Shown piece after piece: positions 17,728-26,262 of a stretch of DNA of 64,000 bases (positions are counted from its first letter, which is position 1; each line of letters begins with the position of its first letter). Location: the NCBI RefSeq assembly GCF_001025195.1, contig NZ_AP012325.1, forward strand, positions 1,054,001 to 1,118,000, read 5' to 3'. Below the pieces are notes generated by a model. It made no database searches, was not told where the DNA came from, and was given only the letters and a program-made list of their open reading frames with translations. The DNA comes from Bifidobacterium catenulatum DSM 16992 = JCM 1194 = LMG 11043 (GTDB lineage: Bacteria; Actinomycetota; Actinomycetes; Actinomycetales; Bifidobacteriaceae). Position numbers and translations under genes: made by a program.

Positions 17728-18354
17728 ATGAACGAGGACAACACCAGCAACAGCGCGGCCAGCGGCACCGCCAAGACCATCACCGTCGAAGCAACAACCG
17801 GCGAAGCCATGCACGAACTCGGCAAACACGTCGCACACCTCGCCCACGGCGGGGACGTCATACTCCTCTCAGGGCCACTCGGTGCAGGGAAAACCACCTT
17901 CGCCCAAGGTTTCGGCGCAGGACTCAACATCAGCGAACCCATCGTCTCGCCAACCTTCACCATCGCACGCGAACTCAAAGGCCAATTCCCCAACGGCAAC
18001 TCCGCCCACCTCATACACGTCGACGCCTACCGACTCGGCGGCAACGCCTACGCCCCAGGCCAAAACGCCGTCGAACACCTACTCGACGAACTCGAATCCC
18101 TCGGACTCGACGAAGAACTCGAAGATCCCAGCGACAACACCATCATCCTCATGGAATGGGGAGAACAGATGGCTGCCGCGCTCGCACCGGAACGTCTCGA
18201 AATCCACATCGACCGGCCGCTCAACACCGCCGGCACAGGCACAACGGCCAATACGGCCAGCCGCGAACTCACCAGCAACGGCGTACGTACCGTAACCTTC
18301 ATTCCCGTCGGCGAATCCTGGCAAACCTTCGACATCGCACGCAACAAACGCTAA
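17728..18354 (+). CDS. tsaE: tRNA t6A synthesis ATPase TsaE
   Basis: P-loop ATPase that works with TsaB and TsaD to attach threonylcarbamoyl to A37 of ANN-decoding tRNAs. The Walker A motif GPLGAGKTT is at residues 49-57, followed by SPTFTIARE and the HVDAYRL block that mark the family. The product is 208 residues, longer than many because of a low-complexity C-terminal part. It starts one base after the holA stop. tsaB, rimI and tsaD follow, so most of the t6A pathway is here (tsaC is not seen). Confidence 0.92.
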   Translation: MNEDNTSNSAASGTAKTITVEATTGEAMHELGKHVAHLAHGGDVILLSGPLGAGKTTFAQGFGAGLNISEPIVSPTFTIARELKGQFPNGNSAHLIHVDAYRLGGNAYAPGQNAVEHLLDELESLGLDEELEDPSDNTIILMEWGEQMAAALAPERLEIHIDRPLNTAGTGTTANTASRELTSNGVRTVTFIPVGESWQTFDIARNKR

Positions 18355-18428
18355 AACACAGCCAACAACCACGATTCCAGCATCGGTTGTACAGTAGTTT
18401 CCAGCTTGGCACAAGGAGTTTCCACAAA

Positions 18429-19238
18429 ATGCAGACACTGGTGATCGACACTTCATACGGCTCAACCGTCGGCATGGTCGGACACGACCCCATCGTTGAA
18501 ACCGACTCACGCACCCACGTCGAAAAACTACAGGTGAACATCGCTACAACCGTCGAACAAGCCGGCCTCAAACCGGAAAACATCGACCGTATCATCGTCG
18601 GCATCGGACCTGCACCCTTCACCGGACTGCGCGCGGGAATCGTCGCAGCCAAAGCGCTCTCCTTCGCCACCGGTGCGCGGCTTATCGGGCAGAATGTGCT
18701 TTCCTCGCAGGTGCTTGTACGCAACGCGGAGCATGATGGCCGCCATCATCTGACACTCGCCGTGAACGATGCGCGACGCAAGCAGCTGTATTTCGCATTG
18801 CTAGATGGCAGCGGCTATGAGGTTGGTGGCAGCGCAGACGAAGACCATGATGCAAACGTTGAAAACAGTTGTGTGAAAACCCTGATTGACATGGATATCG
18901 ACTATCCCGAATCGATCGTGAACCGTGTTAACGAAGTGCTGGAACAGCTTCGTCAGTCAGATACGAACGTGGAATATGTGGTCGATGTCATCGGCCATGG
19001 AGCGGCGAAATACGCGCAATCGTGGGCAAGTCTTCCCGAAGGCGGCATGGTGAGCGACCATGCGCTGCTTGACGAGGGAGCGTCCGGGCTGGAGCGTTTC
19101 GCGGCCTTCGCCACTTCGCAACAGTCTTTGGCGAATCCGGAGCCGATCGAACCGTTGTATCTGCGCAGGCCGGACGTGTCGGTGCCGAACCCATTGAAGC
19201 ATGTGCTCAACCATGCCGGTGCAGAACGTACGGAGTGA
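18429..19238 (+). CDS. tsaB: t6A synthesis protein TsaB
   Basis: Non-catalytic partner of TsaD in t6A formation, of the ASKHA/actin-like fold. The start MQTLVIDTSYGSTVGMV and the block VGIGPAPFTGLRAGI are characteristic. 269 residues from ATG 18429, which follows AAGGAG at 18413-18418; the frame is open much further upstream but overlaps tsaE. There is a visible change in codon style around 18680: A/C-rich codons before and G/T-richer codons after, within one gene. Confidence 0.92.
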   Translation: MQTLVIDTSYGSTVGMVGHDPIVETDSRTHVEKLQVNIATTVEQAGLKPENIDRIIVGIGPAPFTGLRAGIVAAKALSFATGARLIGQNVLSSQVLVRNAEHDGRHHLTLAVNDARRKQLYFALLDGSGYEVGGSADEDHDANVENSCVKTLIDMDIDYPESIVNRVNEVLEQLRQSDTNVEYVVDVIGHGAAKYAQSWASLPEGGMVSDHALLDEGASGLERFAAFATSQQSLANPEPIEPLYLRRPDVSVPNPLKHVLNHAGAERTE

Positions 19239-19247
19239 CGGTACGGC

Positions 19248-19808
19248 ATGATCGTTGACCATACGAACATCGACGAGGAAATCGTTGTGCCACAGATGGC
19301 CGCTTTGGAAGCTGACCTGTTCGGCAGGGGAGCGTGGAGCGAGCAGTCTATCCGTCAGGAATTCCGCGCGCCGGCACGCACGTATCTGTTCGATATTGAT
19401 GATTGCGGGATTGTGGATTGCGCTGCAGCAGACGGGCCAGTTGTCGATGAATCGGCTGCGGCCGATACTGCCGAAAAACAGCCTGTCGTGCGCGGGTATG
19501 CCGGTTTCTGGTATGACGGCGACGATGCTGAGATCATGACGATCGGCGTCGGCAGGCAGTTTCAACGGCAGGGAATCGCGGCTTCCTTGATGGAAGCATT
19601 GATTGCGCGGGCGTGTGAACAAGGAGCACAACGCATGTTGCTTGAAGTGCGCGTCGACAATACTCCGGCCTTAGCATTGTACGAACGGTTCGGTTTTGCC
19701 AGAATGGGCTTGCGTAAACGCTACTACCAGCCCGAAGGCATCGACGCGTACACCATGAGCCTTGAACTTAAGCCGAGGATTGTCGGCTTCGCAGCAACAG
19801 AACAATAA
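19248..19808 (+). CDS. rimI: ribosomal protein S18 alanine N-acetyltransferase-like (GNAT)
   Basis: GNAT acetyltransferase placed between tsaB and tsaD, the usual place of rimI. The acetyl-CoA loop is visible as RQFQRQGIAASLMEAL near residues 101-116, followed by LLEVRVDNTPALALYERFGF, the standard C-terminal GNAT block. 186 residues, about 30 longer than the E. coli enzyme because of an insert near residues 55-75. It presumably acetylates the S18 N-terminus, or helps t6A assembly; that role is known for the family, not shown here. Confidence 0.85.
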   Translation: MIVDHTNIDEEIVVPQMAALEADLFGRGAWSEQSIRQEFRAPARTYLFDIDDCGIVDCAAADGPVVDESAAADTAEKQPVVRGYAGFWYDGDDAEIMTIGVGRQFQRQGIAASLMEALIARACEQGAQRMLLEVRVDNTPALALYERFGFARMGLRKRYYQPEGIDAYTMSLELKPRIVGFAATEQ

Positions 19809-19857
19809 AACAGAACAACCAAACGGAACAGTAAGCAAAGCAGCAAACGGAGCAGCA

Positions 19858-20901
19858 ATGAGCGAACCAATCGTACTCGGCATCGAATCCACCTGCGACG
19901 AGACCGCGGCCGCGGTAGTGCAGGGGCGCACCCTGATTTCCAACGTCGTCGCATCCTCCATGGATGAGCACGCGCGTTACGGGGGTGTGATTCCAGAAAT
20001 CGCGTCACGCGCCCACGCCGAAGCGTTCGTGCCATGCGTTTCCAAGGCGTTGGCCGACGCGAACATGACGTTGTCTGACGTCGATGCGATCGCCGTGTCC
20101 GCGGGTCCTGGACTTGCTGGCTGCCTCGCCGTTGGCGTGTCCGGCGCGAAATCTCTTGCCTGGGCGGCGAACAAGCCAATTTACGGCATCAACCATGTGA
20201 TCGGGCATATTGCGGTCACGCAGCTGCAGTTCGGCCCGTTCCCCGAAGACACGCTCGCCTTGATCGTGTCCGGCGGACACACGTCCCTGCTGCATGTTGA
20301 GGATGTTGCGCACCATATTGACGTGGTCGGCACCACGCTTGATGATGCAGCCGGCGAATGCTTCGACAAGGTCGCCCGCCTGCTGGGCTTCCCATATCCG
20401 GGCGGTCCGCATATCGACCGTCATGCGCAATTGGGCGACCCACATGCCATCAAAGTTCCGCAAGGGCTCACCCAAGGCAAAGCGGGCCAGCAGCATCCGT
20501 ACGATTTCAGTTTCTCCGGCGTGAAAACGGCCGTCGCGCGTTGGATCGAGGAACAGCAGGCGCAAGGCAATGAGATTCCCGTTGATGACGTGTGCGCGTC
20601 GTTGGCGGATTCCGTGGCGACCGTGCTCGCCAAGAAGGCGATGCGCGGCTGCGAGCAGTACGGTTCGAAGACGTTGATTGTAGGAGGTGGCTTCTCCGCG
20701 AATTCGCAGCTTCGCGCCAAACTGTTGGAAGTCGGAGTCGAGCATGGGGTAGAGGTGCGTGTGCCGCAGCTCAAACTGTGCACCGACAACGGCGCCATGG
20801 TAGCCATGCTGGGCGTCAACCTAGTCGAAGCTGGAGTGGCTCCGTCAAACCTCGACTTCGCCATCGATTCGGCCATGCCGTTGACGAAGATCTCCATGTG
20901 A
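19858..20901 (+). CDS. tsaD: tRNA N6-adenosine threonylcarbamoyltransferase
   Basis: Catalytic enzyme that transfers threonylcarbamoyl to tRNA A37. ASKHA fold with the metal-binding HAEAF and HVIGH segments (His at residues about 59 and 118), the start LGIESTCDETAAAVV, and VSGGHTSL in the middle. 347 residues from ATG 19858 with GGAG just upstream. The frame stays open to 19762, but that overlaps rimI and lacks the family N-terminus. Last gene of the tsaB-rimI-tsaD cluster. Confidence 0.96.
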   Translation: MSEPIVLGIESTCDETAAAVVQGRTLISNVVASSMDEHARYGGVIPEIASRAHAEAFVPCVSKALADANMTLSDVDAIAVSAGPGLAGCLAVGVSGAKSLAWAANKPIYGINHVIGHIAVTQLQFGPFPEDTLALIVSGGHTSLLHVEDVAHHIDVVGTTLDDAAGECFDKVARLLGFPYPGGPHIDRHAQLGDPHAIKVPQGLTQGKAGQQHPYDFSFSGVKTAVARWIEEQQAQGNEIPVDDVCASLADSVATVLAKKAMRGCEQYGSKTLIVGGGFSANSQLRAKLLEVGVEHGVEVRVPQLKLCTDNGAMVAMLGVNLVEAGVAPSNLDFAIDSAMPLTKISM

Positions 20902-20968
20902 GATTGGGGCGAAATCGTCGTGTGGAAACGTTTTGCAACCCGAAACACACATGTGACACGCTGAAGAT

Positions 20969-20996
20969 TTGCAATCCACAAGTTTTGGTGTAGTAT
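20969..20996 (+). promoter_or_regulatory. promoter of tRNA-Asn
   Basis: TTGCAA at 20969-20974 and TAGTAT at 20991-20996, spacing 16 bases, lie 22 bases before the tRNA gene. Confidence 0.5.
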
Positions 20997-21018
20997 CTTT
21001 ATCTTGTGCACAGCGCAT

Positions 21019-21094
<76 letters not shown>

Positions 21095-21098
21095 TTTG

Positions 21099-21126
21099 AA
21101 AGCCCTTGGAAACCAAGGGCTTTTGT
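21099..21126 (+). terminator. rho-independent terminator after tRNA-Asn
   Basis: AAAGCCCTTGG (21099-21109) pairs with CCAAGGGCTTT (21113-21123) around a three-base loop and runs into TTTTG. Confidence 0.85.
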
Positions 21127-21141
21127 CATATTCATCGTCAT

Positions 21142-21302
21142 ATTCGAGGAATCAACGAAGATGCCGAGGTTCTGGCTTATAGGAACTTTTGGCCAATAAC
21201 CCGGATATTGCGGCAGGCACGTTTTACACGAAATTCATGATTGAGGAGAACGATACTATGGATGAGGTAGCCAAAGCAGATTCTTCCACGGGCAAAACTT
21301 AA
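21142..21302 (+). pseudogene. short decayed coding fragment before the bile salt hydrolase
   Basis: Two neighbouring frames carry protein-like text: INEDAEVLAYRNF in one frame (about 21150-21190), then NNPDIAAGTFYTKFMIEEN and TMDEVAKA in the next (21195-21302), ending at TAA. The join needs a frameshift near 21190. Together they look like the tail of a frameshifted gene whose front is gone. I do not recognise the family. It may also be chance. Confidence 0.3.
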
Positions 21303-21377
21303 GATTTTCCCAGCAAGCGGCGTTTACCATGAACACGCAAGCAAGAAAACCACGGCAAATCATGGAAGGGAGTCCAT

Positions 21378-22328
21378 ATGTGCACTGGTGTTCGTTTCTC
21401 CGACAATGAGGGAAACATGTATTTCGGCCGTAATCTCGACTGGAGCTTCTCCTACGGCGAGACCATTCTGGTCACTCCGCGAGGCTACCAGTACGACTAT
21501 GTCTATGGGACCGAAGGCAAGAACGAACCGAATGCGGTGATCGGCGTGGGCGTGGTCATGGCCGACCGCCCCATGTATTTCGACTGCGCCAACGAGCATG
21601 GCTTGGCCATTGCCGGACTGAACTTCCCCGGATACGCCTCCTTTGCGCACGAGCCGGTCGAAGGAACCGAAAACGTCGCTACCTTCGAATTCCCGCTGTG
21701 GGTGGCGCGCAATTTCGACAGTGTCGACGAAGTCGAAGAAGCGTTGAAGAACGTGACGCTCGTTTCGCAGGTCGTGCCCGGCCAGCAGGAATCCCTGCTG
21801 CACTGGTTCATTGGTGACGGCACCCGAAGCATCGTCGTCGAGCAGATGTCCGACGGCATGCACGTTCATCATGACGATGTGGACGTGCTCACCAACCAGC
21901 CGACCTTCGACTTCCATATGGAAAACCTGCGCAACTACATGTGCGTGAGCAACGAAATGGCAGAGCCGACCACTTGGGGCAAGGCGGAACTGAGCGCATG
22001 GGGTGCCGGCGTGAGCATGCACGGCATTCCCGGTGACGTGAGTTCGCCGTCGCGTTTCGTACGCGTCGCCTACACCAACACGCATTATCCGCAGCAGAAC
22101 AACGAGGCTGCCAATGTGTCTCGTCTGTTTCACACGCTGGTCTCCGTGCAAATGGTTGAAGGCATGTCCAAGATGGGCAACGGCCAGTTCGAGCGCACGC
22201 TGTTCACCAGTGGCTATTCCGGAAAGACCAACACGTATTACATGAACACGTATGAGGATCCGGCGATCCGCTCGTTTGCCATGTCCGACTTCGACATGGA
22301 TTCGAGCGAGCTGATCACCGCCGATTGA
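21378..22328 (+). CDS. bsh: bile salt hydrolase (choloylglycine hydrolase)
   Basis: Splits glycine or taurine from conjugated bile salts in the cytoplasm, helping gut survival. It is an N-terminal nucleophile hydrolase: the initiator Met is removed to expose Cys2 (MCTGVRF). Arg18 and Asp21 in GRNLDW and the later VLTNQPTFDFH (Asn near 175) match the known catalytic set. 316 residues and the whole text agree closely with bifidobacterial BSH. The ATG is preceded by AAGGGAG. It is flanked by tRNA-Asn with its terminator and by its own terminator at 22399, so it is a single-gene transcript. Confidence 0.97.
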   Translation: MCTGVRFSDNEGNMYFGRNLDWSFSYGETILVTPRGYQYDYVYGTEGKNEPNAVIGVGVVMADRPMYFDCANEHGLAIAGLNFPGYASFAHEPVEGTENVATFEFPLWVARNFDSVDEVEEALKNVTLVSQVVPGQQESLLHWFIGDGTRSIVVEQMSDGMHVHHDDVDVLTNQPTFDFHMENLRNYMCVSNEMAEPTTWGKAELSAWGAGVSMHGIPGDVSSPSRFVRVAYTNTHYPQQNNEAANVSRLFHTLVSVQMVEGMSKMGNGQFERTLFTSGYSGKTNTYYMNTYEDPAIRSFAMSDFDMDSSELITAD

Positions 22329-22398
22329 TTCCGGGAATTTCGGGTTCGAAGATTCCAGTTCCGAAGATTCCGCAGTGATCGCACTATGTGGACAGTAT

Positions 22399-22437
22399 AA
22401 AAGGGCACAACGTCGCAACCGTCGTTGTGCCCTTTTA
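22399..22437. terminator. terminator between bsh and the convergent ECF gene
   Basis: AAAAGGGCACAACG (22399-22412) pairs perfectly with CGTTGTGCCCTTTT (22423-22436). A T run lies on both sides, so it can work for both converging genes. Confidence 0.85.
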
Positions 22438-22495
22438 ATCAGTAAAACTGATGAGATTTGATTAAAATGGTCGAGGCATGCTTTCAAACGTACTT

Positions 22496-23185
22496 TCAGG
22501 CGTTTTCCTCGTTATGTTCCTTATGCGAGGAAGCGAATCGCGACAGAACACCTGACTTACGTAAAGCGCAATACATTCCCCAGGAACCGAAACCGGCGAA
22601 TGCCACAGCGCTAAGTAGCTCGCAAATAGTGCCGATGATGCCTCGCGGGCTGAAGAACATGAATGCCTGATAGTAGAAGAACAGCAGGTAGAAGTTGTAG
22701 ACGATTCCAATCGCCAGAGCAGACAGAATGGTGACGCCGAGCGTCCAACGACGGTAGCGGAACAACGCGAATACCGCTTCTGCGGCTGCCGCCTGCAACA
22801 ACGCAATTACCACCAGGCTCACACTGTATTTCGTGCCGAGCACCACCTCGACGAACGATGCGACTAAAAGCACGTAGGCCGAAGCTCCCGGCTTGCGCAC
22901 GATCAGAGAACCCAGCGTGGCGGGGAAGTAGAACAAAGCATGAAGTAGCGCCGCTGAACCAGGAAGAATCAAAGTCATCAACGGAAAAAGACCATACGAG
23001 AGGCCGTCGAACACCCAAAACATCACTCCCGACATCACGCCTACCGCCGCGCCGACTGCGATATCGACCACACGCCATGTGAGGGACTTGCGTGTTTCTT
23101 GGGTTGTTTTCAAAGGCTGCTTTACCTGCTTCGGCAGCTTCGCGTCTGTATTATGAATAACGGTTTTAGAGAATGGCTTCGCCAT
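22496..23185 (-). CDS. ECF transporter S-component, YkoE-like (thiamine precursor type)
   Basis: 229-residue integral membrane protein with about five helices between residues 40 and 205 and polar ends. The segment RVVDIAVGAAVGVMSGVMFW with following DGL resembles the YkoE family of substrate-binding ECF subunits, usually tied to thiamine or hydroxymethylpyrimidine uptake. The ATPase and T subunits are not adjacent, so it would have to use a shared module elsewhere. No thiamine pyrophosphate riboswitch is visible upstream. Start ATG follows AAGGAT. The substrate is inferred from family resemblance only. Confidence 0.6.
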   Translation of the reverse strand: MAKPFSKTVIHNTDAKLPKQVKQPLKTTQETRKSLTWRVVDIAVGAAVGVMSGVMFWVFDGLSYGLFPLMTLILPGSAALLHALFYFPATLGSLIVRKPGASAYVLLVASFVEVVLGTKYSVSLVVIALLQAAAAEAVFALFRYRRWTLGVTILSALAIGIVYNFYLLFFYYQAFMFFSPRGIIGTICELLSAVAFAGFGSWGMYCALRKSGVLSRFASSHKEHNEENA

Positions 23186-23591
23186 AATGATAATGAATCC
23201 TTGCGTTGGTCGATGCCGCGCACCGTGAGTCGGAGATCGCGGCAGTCGCCGTGGGCCGTTCCTCGACCTGCGCGGCTCGGGCAGGAACGACGAGAGGTAT
23301 TATACGACGTGTTGTTTTGCCGAACACGCATCATGGATCTCCCTGTATCCAAAATATCGTTACAAATACTCCAAATCCGGGCGTACGGTCCAGTCCAGTA
23401 CACCTAATCCGCACGATTTCATTAAATCAGCAGCATAAGAGATTTTTGCTGTGAGGCGGCATTCGTCCAAAACAGCGTGGTCCTATGTTCCTTATGATGA
23501 ACACGTAAGTTACGCTTTGCAGACGCAACTTAGCTAATTGTCAGGATTACATGTTCTTTTGTTATGCGATAGCATGCAACACGCCAATTAG
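23186..23591. other. divergent intergenic region with a structured leader on the minus strand
   Basis: The minus strand has a TATAAT -10 box at 23299-23304 about 110 bases before the ECF gene. The intended leader can fold into two stems: 23257-23263 with 23283-23289, and 23214-23220 with 23238-23244, both 7 bp perfect. No known riboswitch core was recognised. The part beyond 23310 shows no gene. Confidence 0.45.
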
Positions 23592-23618
23592 ACTTCAAGC
23601 ACTTTAAGTTTTTACAGT
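23588..23618 (+). promoter_or_regulatory. MerR-type operator and promoter
   Basis: The near-palindrome ACTTCAAGCACTTTAAGT (23592-23609) resembles the MerR-family operator core CTTAAAG-CTTTAAG. It lies between a possible -35 TTAGAC (23588-23593) and -10 TACAGT (23613-23618) with a 19-base spacer, the long spacing typical of MerR-controlled promoters. Transcription would start at or right beside the ATG at 23626. Confidence 0.55.
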
Positions 23619-23625
23619 GCAGGGT

Positions 23626-24090
23626 ATGAGCACTACAACATGGCATACGATTCGTGAAGCATCCATGATTTCCGGACTTCCCGAATCCACTTTGCGCTAC
23701 TACGAGCAGATCGGCATCATTGCCCCGATCGCACGTGACCCAAGTTCTGGTCATCGTGCCTACACTAACGAAGACATTCAATCGTTGGTCACCATTTCCT
23801 GCTTGTCTGCAACCGGCATGCCGCTTGACGCCATGCGCGAGTATCTGAAAAATCGTTTCGACGGCGCCGAAGGCGCGCACAGGCAAATAGCGCTACTGGA
23901 CGCGCAAGCATTGCGTTTGGCCGCAAAAGCCGAAAGCATCCGCATACAGCAAGCCTATGTTTCCCTCAAAACACTGTATTGGCGTGCCGTGGCGGAAGGC
24001 CATGACGACGAAGCACAACAACTTCTGGAAGAAAACCACGATGTTATCGAAACAGTGAAAAAACAGATCCGCAGCAAGGCTGAAGCATAA
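23626..24090 (+). CDS. MerR-family transcriptional regulator (AdhR-like)
   Basis: 154-residue regulator. Residues 5-70 are a winged helix of the MerR type (TIREASMISGLPESTLRYYE, with GHRAYTNEDI after it), followed by a long dimerisation helix to residue 120 rich in Ala, Arg and Lys. There is no conserved metal-binding Cys set, so a metal sensor is unlikely. It sits ahead of an alcohol dehydrogenase and a carboxymuconolactone decarboxylase-like gene. That arrangement is known for AdhR-type regulators that respond to aldehydes, and the operator at 23592 supports self-control. The start at 23626 is preferred over GTG 23617. Confidence 0.88.
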   Translation: MSTTTWHTIREASMISGLPESTLRYYEQIGIIAPIARDPSSGHRAYTNEDIQSLVTISCLSATGMPLDAMREYLKNRFDGAEGAHRQIALLDAQALRLAAKAESIRIQQAYVSLKTLYWRAVAEGHDDEAQQLLEENHDVIETVKKQIRSKAEA

Positions 24091-24148
24091 GCCGAGGCAT
24101 CCTCGCAGACGTTACCTCAATTCAATTCATACAACAAAGGAGCAACTC

Positions 24149-25195
24149 ATGAAGGCAGCGATCTTCAAGGGAGTCAAGCAGATGGCATGCGAAGAACATG
24201 CCGAACCGACCATCATCGATGGGGGAGACGCCATCATTCGCGTGGTACGCGCATGCGTGTGCGGCTCCGACCTGTGGTTCTACCGTGACGGTAGCAAGGA
24301 GCCCAACACCCAGGCCGGCCATGAAGCCATCGGCGTGGTTGAGCAGATCGGCGACGACGTGACCGTGGCCAAGCCAGGAGATTTCGTGATCGTGCCGTTC
24401 CCATTCAGCTGCGGCAAGTGTCCAGTATGCAAGGCCGGTTTCGAATCCAGCTGCCCTCATGGCGGATATTTCGGAGACGAGGGATTGGGCTGCCAGGCGG
24501 AGTATCTGCGCGTGCCAGAAGCCAATGGCACGCTGGTGGTCGTTCCGGGCGACGCGAAGAGCTTCTCTGACGAAATGCTCGCATCGCTGCTCACCCTCTC
24601 TGACGTGATGTCGACTGGTTACCATGCGGCCGCTTCCGCCGAAATCAAGCCGGGGGATACCGCGGTCGTGTTCGGCGACGGTGCGGTCGGCCTGTGCGGA
24701 GTGCTGTCCGCCAAGCTGATGGGCGCCACCCGCATCATTTCCATGAGCCGCCATGCCGACCGCCAGCGTATCGCACGCGAATTCGGCGCCACCGATTTCG
24801 TGGAGGAACGTGGCGACGAGGCCGTGGCCAAGGTACTGGAAATGACTGATGGTTACGGCGCCGACGCCGTGCTTGAATGCGTGGGCTCCGCATTGTCGAA
24901 CGACACCGCCATGAAGGTTGCGCGTGCGGGCGCTGTGGTCGGACGTGTTGGCCTGCCTCACGGTGTGGAAGCCGATATTCCAGGACTCTTCTACCGCAAT
25001 GTTGGTCTGCGTGGCGGTCCGGCACCGGTGCGCACGTATGATCTGCAGCGACTGCTCAAGGAAGTGCTCGATGGCAACATCAATCCGGGCATCGTCTACA
25101 CCTCCGAATACACGCTCGACGATATTCAGGAAGCGTACGCGGCCATGGACGAGCGTCGCACCGTAAAGTCGCTGCTGCGCATCAGCGAGGTCTGA
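24149..25195 (+). CDS. zinc-dependent alcohol dehydrogenase family protein
   Basis: 348-residue medium-chain dehydrogenase. Catalytic zinc ligands are Cys38 in VCGSD and His in AGHEAIG near residue 59. The structural zinc site is the four-Cys block CGKCPVCKAGFESSC. The NAD(P) site is VFGDGAVGLCGV near residue 170. It likely oxidises or reduces an alcohol/aldehyde pair in the cytoplasm. A good ribosome binding site (AAAGGAG) precedes ATG 24149. The position between MerR and a carboxymuconolactone decarboxylase-like gene suggests one aldehyde-response operon. Confidence 0.9.
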   Translation: MKAAIFKGVKQMACEEHAEPTIIDGGDAIIRVVRACVCGSDLWFYRDGSKEPNTQAGHEAIGVVEQIGDDVTVAKPGDFVIVPFPFSCGKCPVCKAGFESSCPHGGYFGDEGLGCQAEYLRVPEANGTLVVVPGDAKSFSDEMLASLLTLSDVMSTGYHAAASAEIKPGDTAVVFGDGAVGLCGVLSAKLMGATRIISMSRHADRQRIAREFGATDFVEERGDEAVAKVLEMTDGYGADAVLECVGSALSNDTAMKVARAGAVVGRVGLPHGVEADIPGLFYRNVGLRGGPAPVRTYDLQRLLKEVLDGNINPGIVYTSEYTLDDIQEAYAAMDERRTVKSLLRISEV

Positions 25196-25246
25196 GCAAT
25201 ATGCCGGCGATAGAATAAGCGGAAATCAAACGAAAGGAAGCAAGTC

Positions 25247-26014
25247 TTGTTTGAAGAGCTACATAAACGGATGAATTCGTTTTGGAATAATGACAGGACA
25301 TTGTCACAAACCGATCCGGAATTCATTGAATTCTTCTCGAATTTCGCTTATGACGAAGTGGTGAACGAGCCGGGAGCAAATCATCCTGATTTGGATGACA
25401 AGACCCGTTCTTTGGCCATTCTTGCCGTGTTGGTCGGATGCCAAGGCTTGGATGCCTTCGAAATGATGCTGCCGGTGGCCTACGAAACCGGACTGTCGTC
25501 CATCGCCATCAAGGAAATGGTGTATCAGGCAACCGCATACTGCGGTTTTGGCAAAACTCTGCCGTTCCTGAAGAAACTCAACAACTTCCTCGGCGCGGCC
25601 AACGTGCATCTTCCGCTTGAACCGCAAGGCACCATCACGCCGGAAACGCGTGCCAAGGCGGGCGAAGACAAGCAGATCGAAATCTTCGGTGAAGGAATGC
25701 GTGGATTCGCGCAATCCGGCCCCGAAGAGACGCGACACATCAATAAGTGGCTTGCCGGCAACTGCTTCGGCGACTACTACACGCGCGGTGGCTTGAACAC
25801 GCGTGAGCGTGAAATGATCACGCTGTGCTTCCTCGCCGCGCAGGGCGGTTGCGAACCTCAGTTGGCATCTCATGCGAAGGCCAATATGGGCGTGGGTAAT
25901 GAGAAGGCGTTTCTGATTGCCATTATTTCGCAGTGCATGCCGTATATCGGATATCCGCGCACATTGAATGCGATTCGTTGCATCAATGATGCCGCCGAGC
26001 AGATGCAGGGCTGA
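25247..26014 (+). CDS. carboxymuconolactone decarboxylase family protein
   Basis: 255 residues with two copies of the AhpD/CMD helical unit: residues about 30-110 and 150-245. Each is the antiperoxidase-like fold seen in gamma-carboxymuconolactone decarboxylases. The usual AhpD CxxC pair is not obvious, so peroxide activity is unlikely. The start is TTG 25247, chosen because AAAGGAAG lies 6 bases before it; ATG 25271 is an alternative. It is the last gene of the MerR-dehydrogenase unit and is followed by a strong terminator. The biochemical role is not established for this context. Confidence 0.82.
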   Translation: MFEELHKRMNSFWNNDRTLSQTDPEFIEFFSNFAYDEVVNEPGANHPDLDDKTRSLAILAVLVGCQGLDAFEMMLPVAYETGLSSIAIKEMVYQATAYCGFGKTLPFLKKLNNFLGAANVHLPLEPQGTITPETRAKAGEDKQIEIFGEGMRGFAQSGPEETRHINKWLAGNCFGDYYTRGGLNTREREMITLCFLAAQGGCEPQLASHAKANMGVGNEKAFLIAIISQCMPYIGYPRTLNAIRCINDAAEQMQG

Positions 26015-26088
26015 TTGCAGTAAGGTTTTACATCGATCGATGCCTCGACAGCTTGCTTTGATCCTTGCCTGATTCTCGCTCTGATATT

Positions 26089-26135
26089 AAGGGGTCGTTT
26101 GCCAGTCATGATTGGTTTGGCAAACGACCCCTTTA
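26089..26135 (+). terminator. rho-independent terminator after the CMD gene
   Basis: AAGGGGTCGTTTGCCA (26089-26104) pairs perfectly with TGGCAAACGACCCCTT (26118-26133). Confidence 0.85.
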
Positions 26136-26262
26136 CATATGTTGCTACTTATGTGCGAGCATCACTCGCCCCACGCATCCTACTACAGAGAGGATTCTTC
26201 CATCCACTGGATGAATCTAGACTCTAGAGCACTCAACAATTCAATAAGCTCATTGCGTGTGA

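Noticed and set aside
23186..23620. Thiamine pyrophosphate riboswitch before the YkoE-like gene
   Set aside because: The conserved CTGAGA and ACC-TGATCTGGATAATGCC type segments were searched for by eye on the minus strand and are not there.
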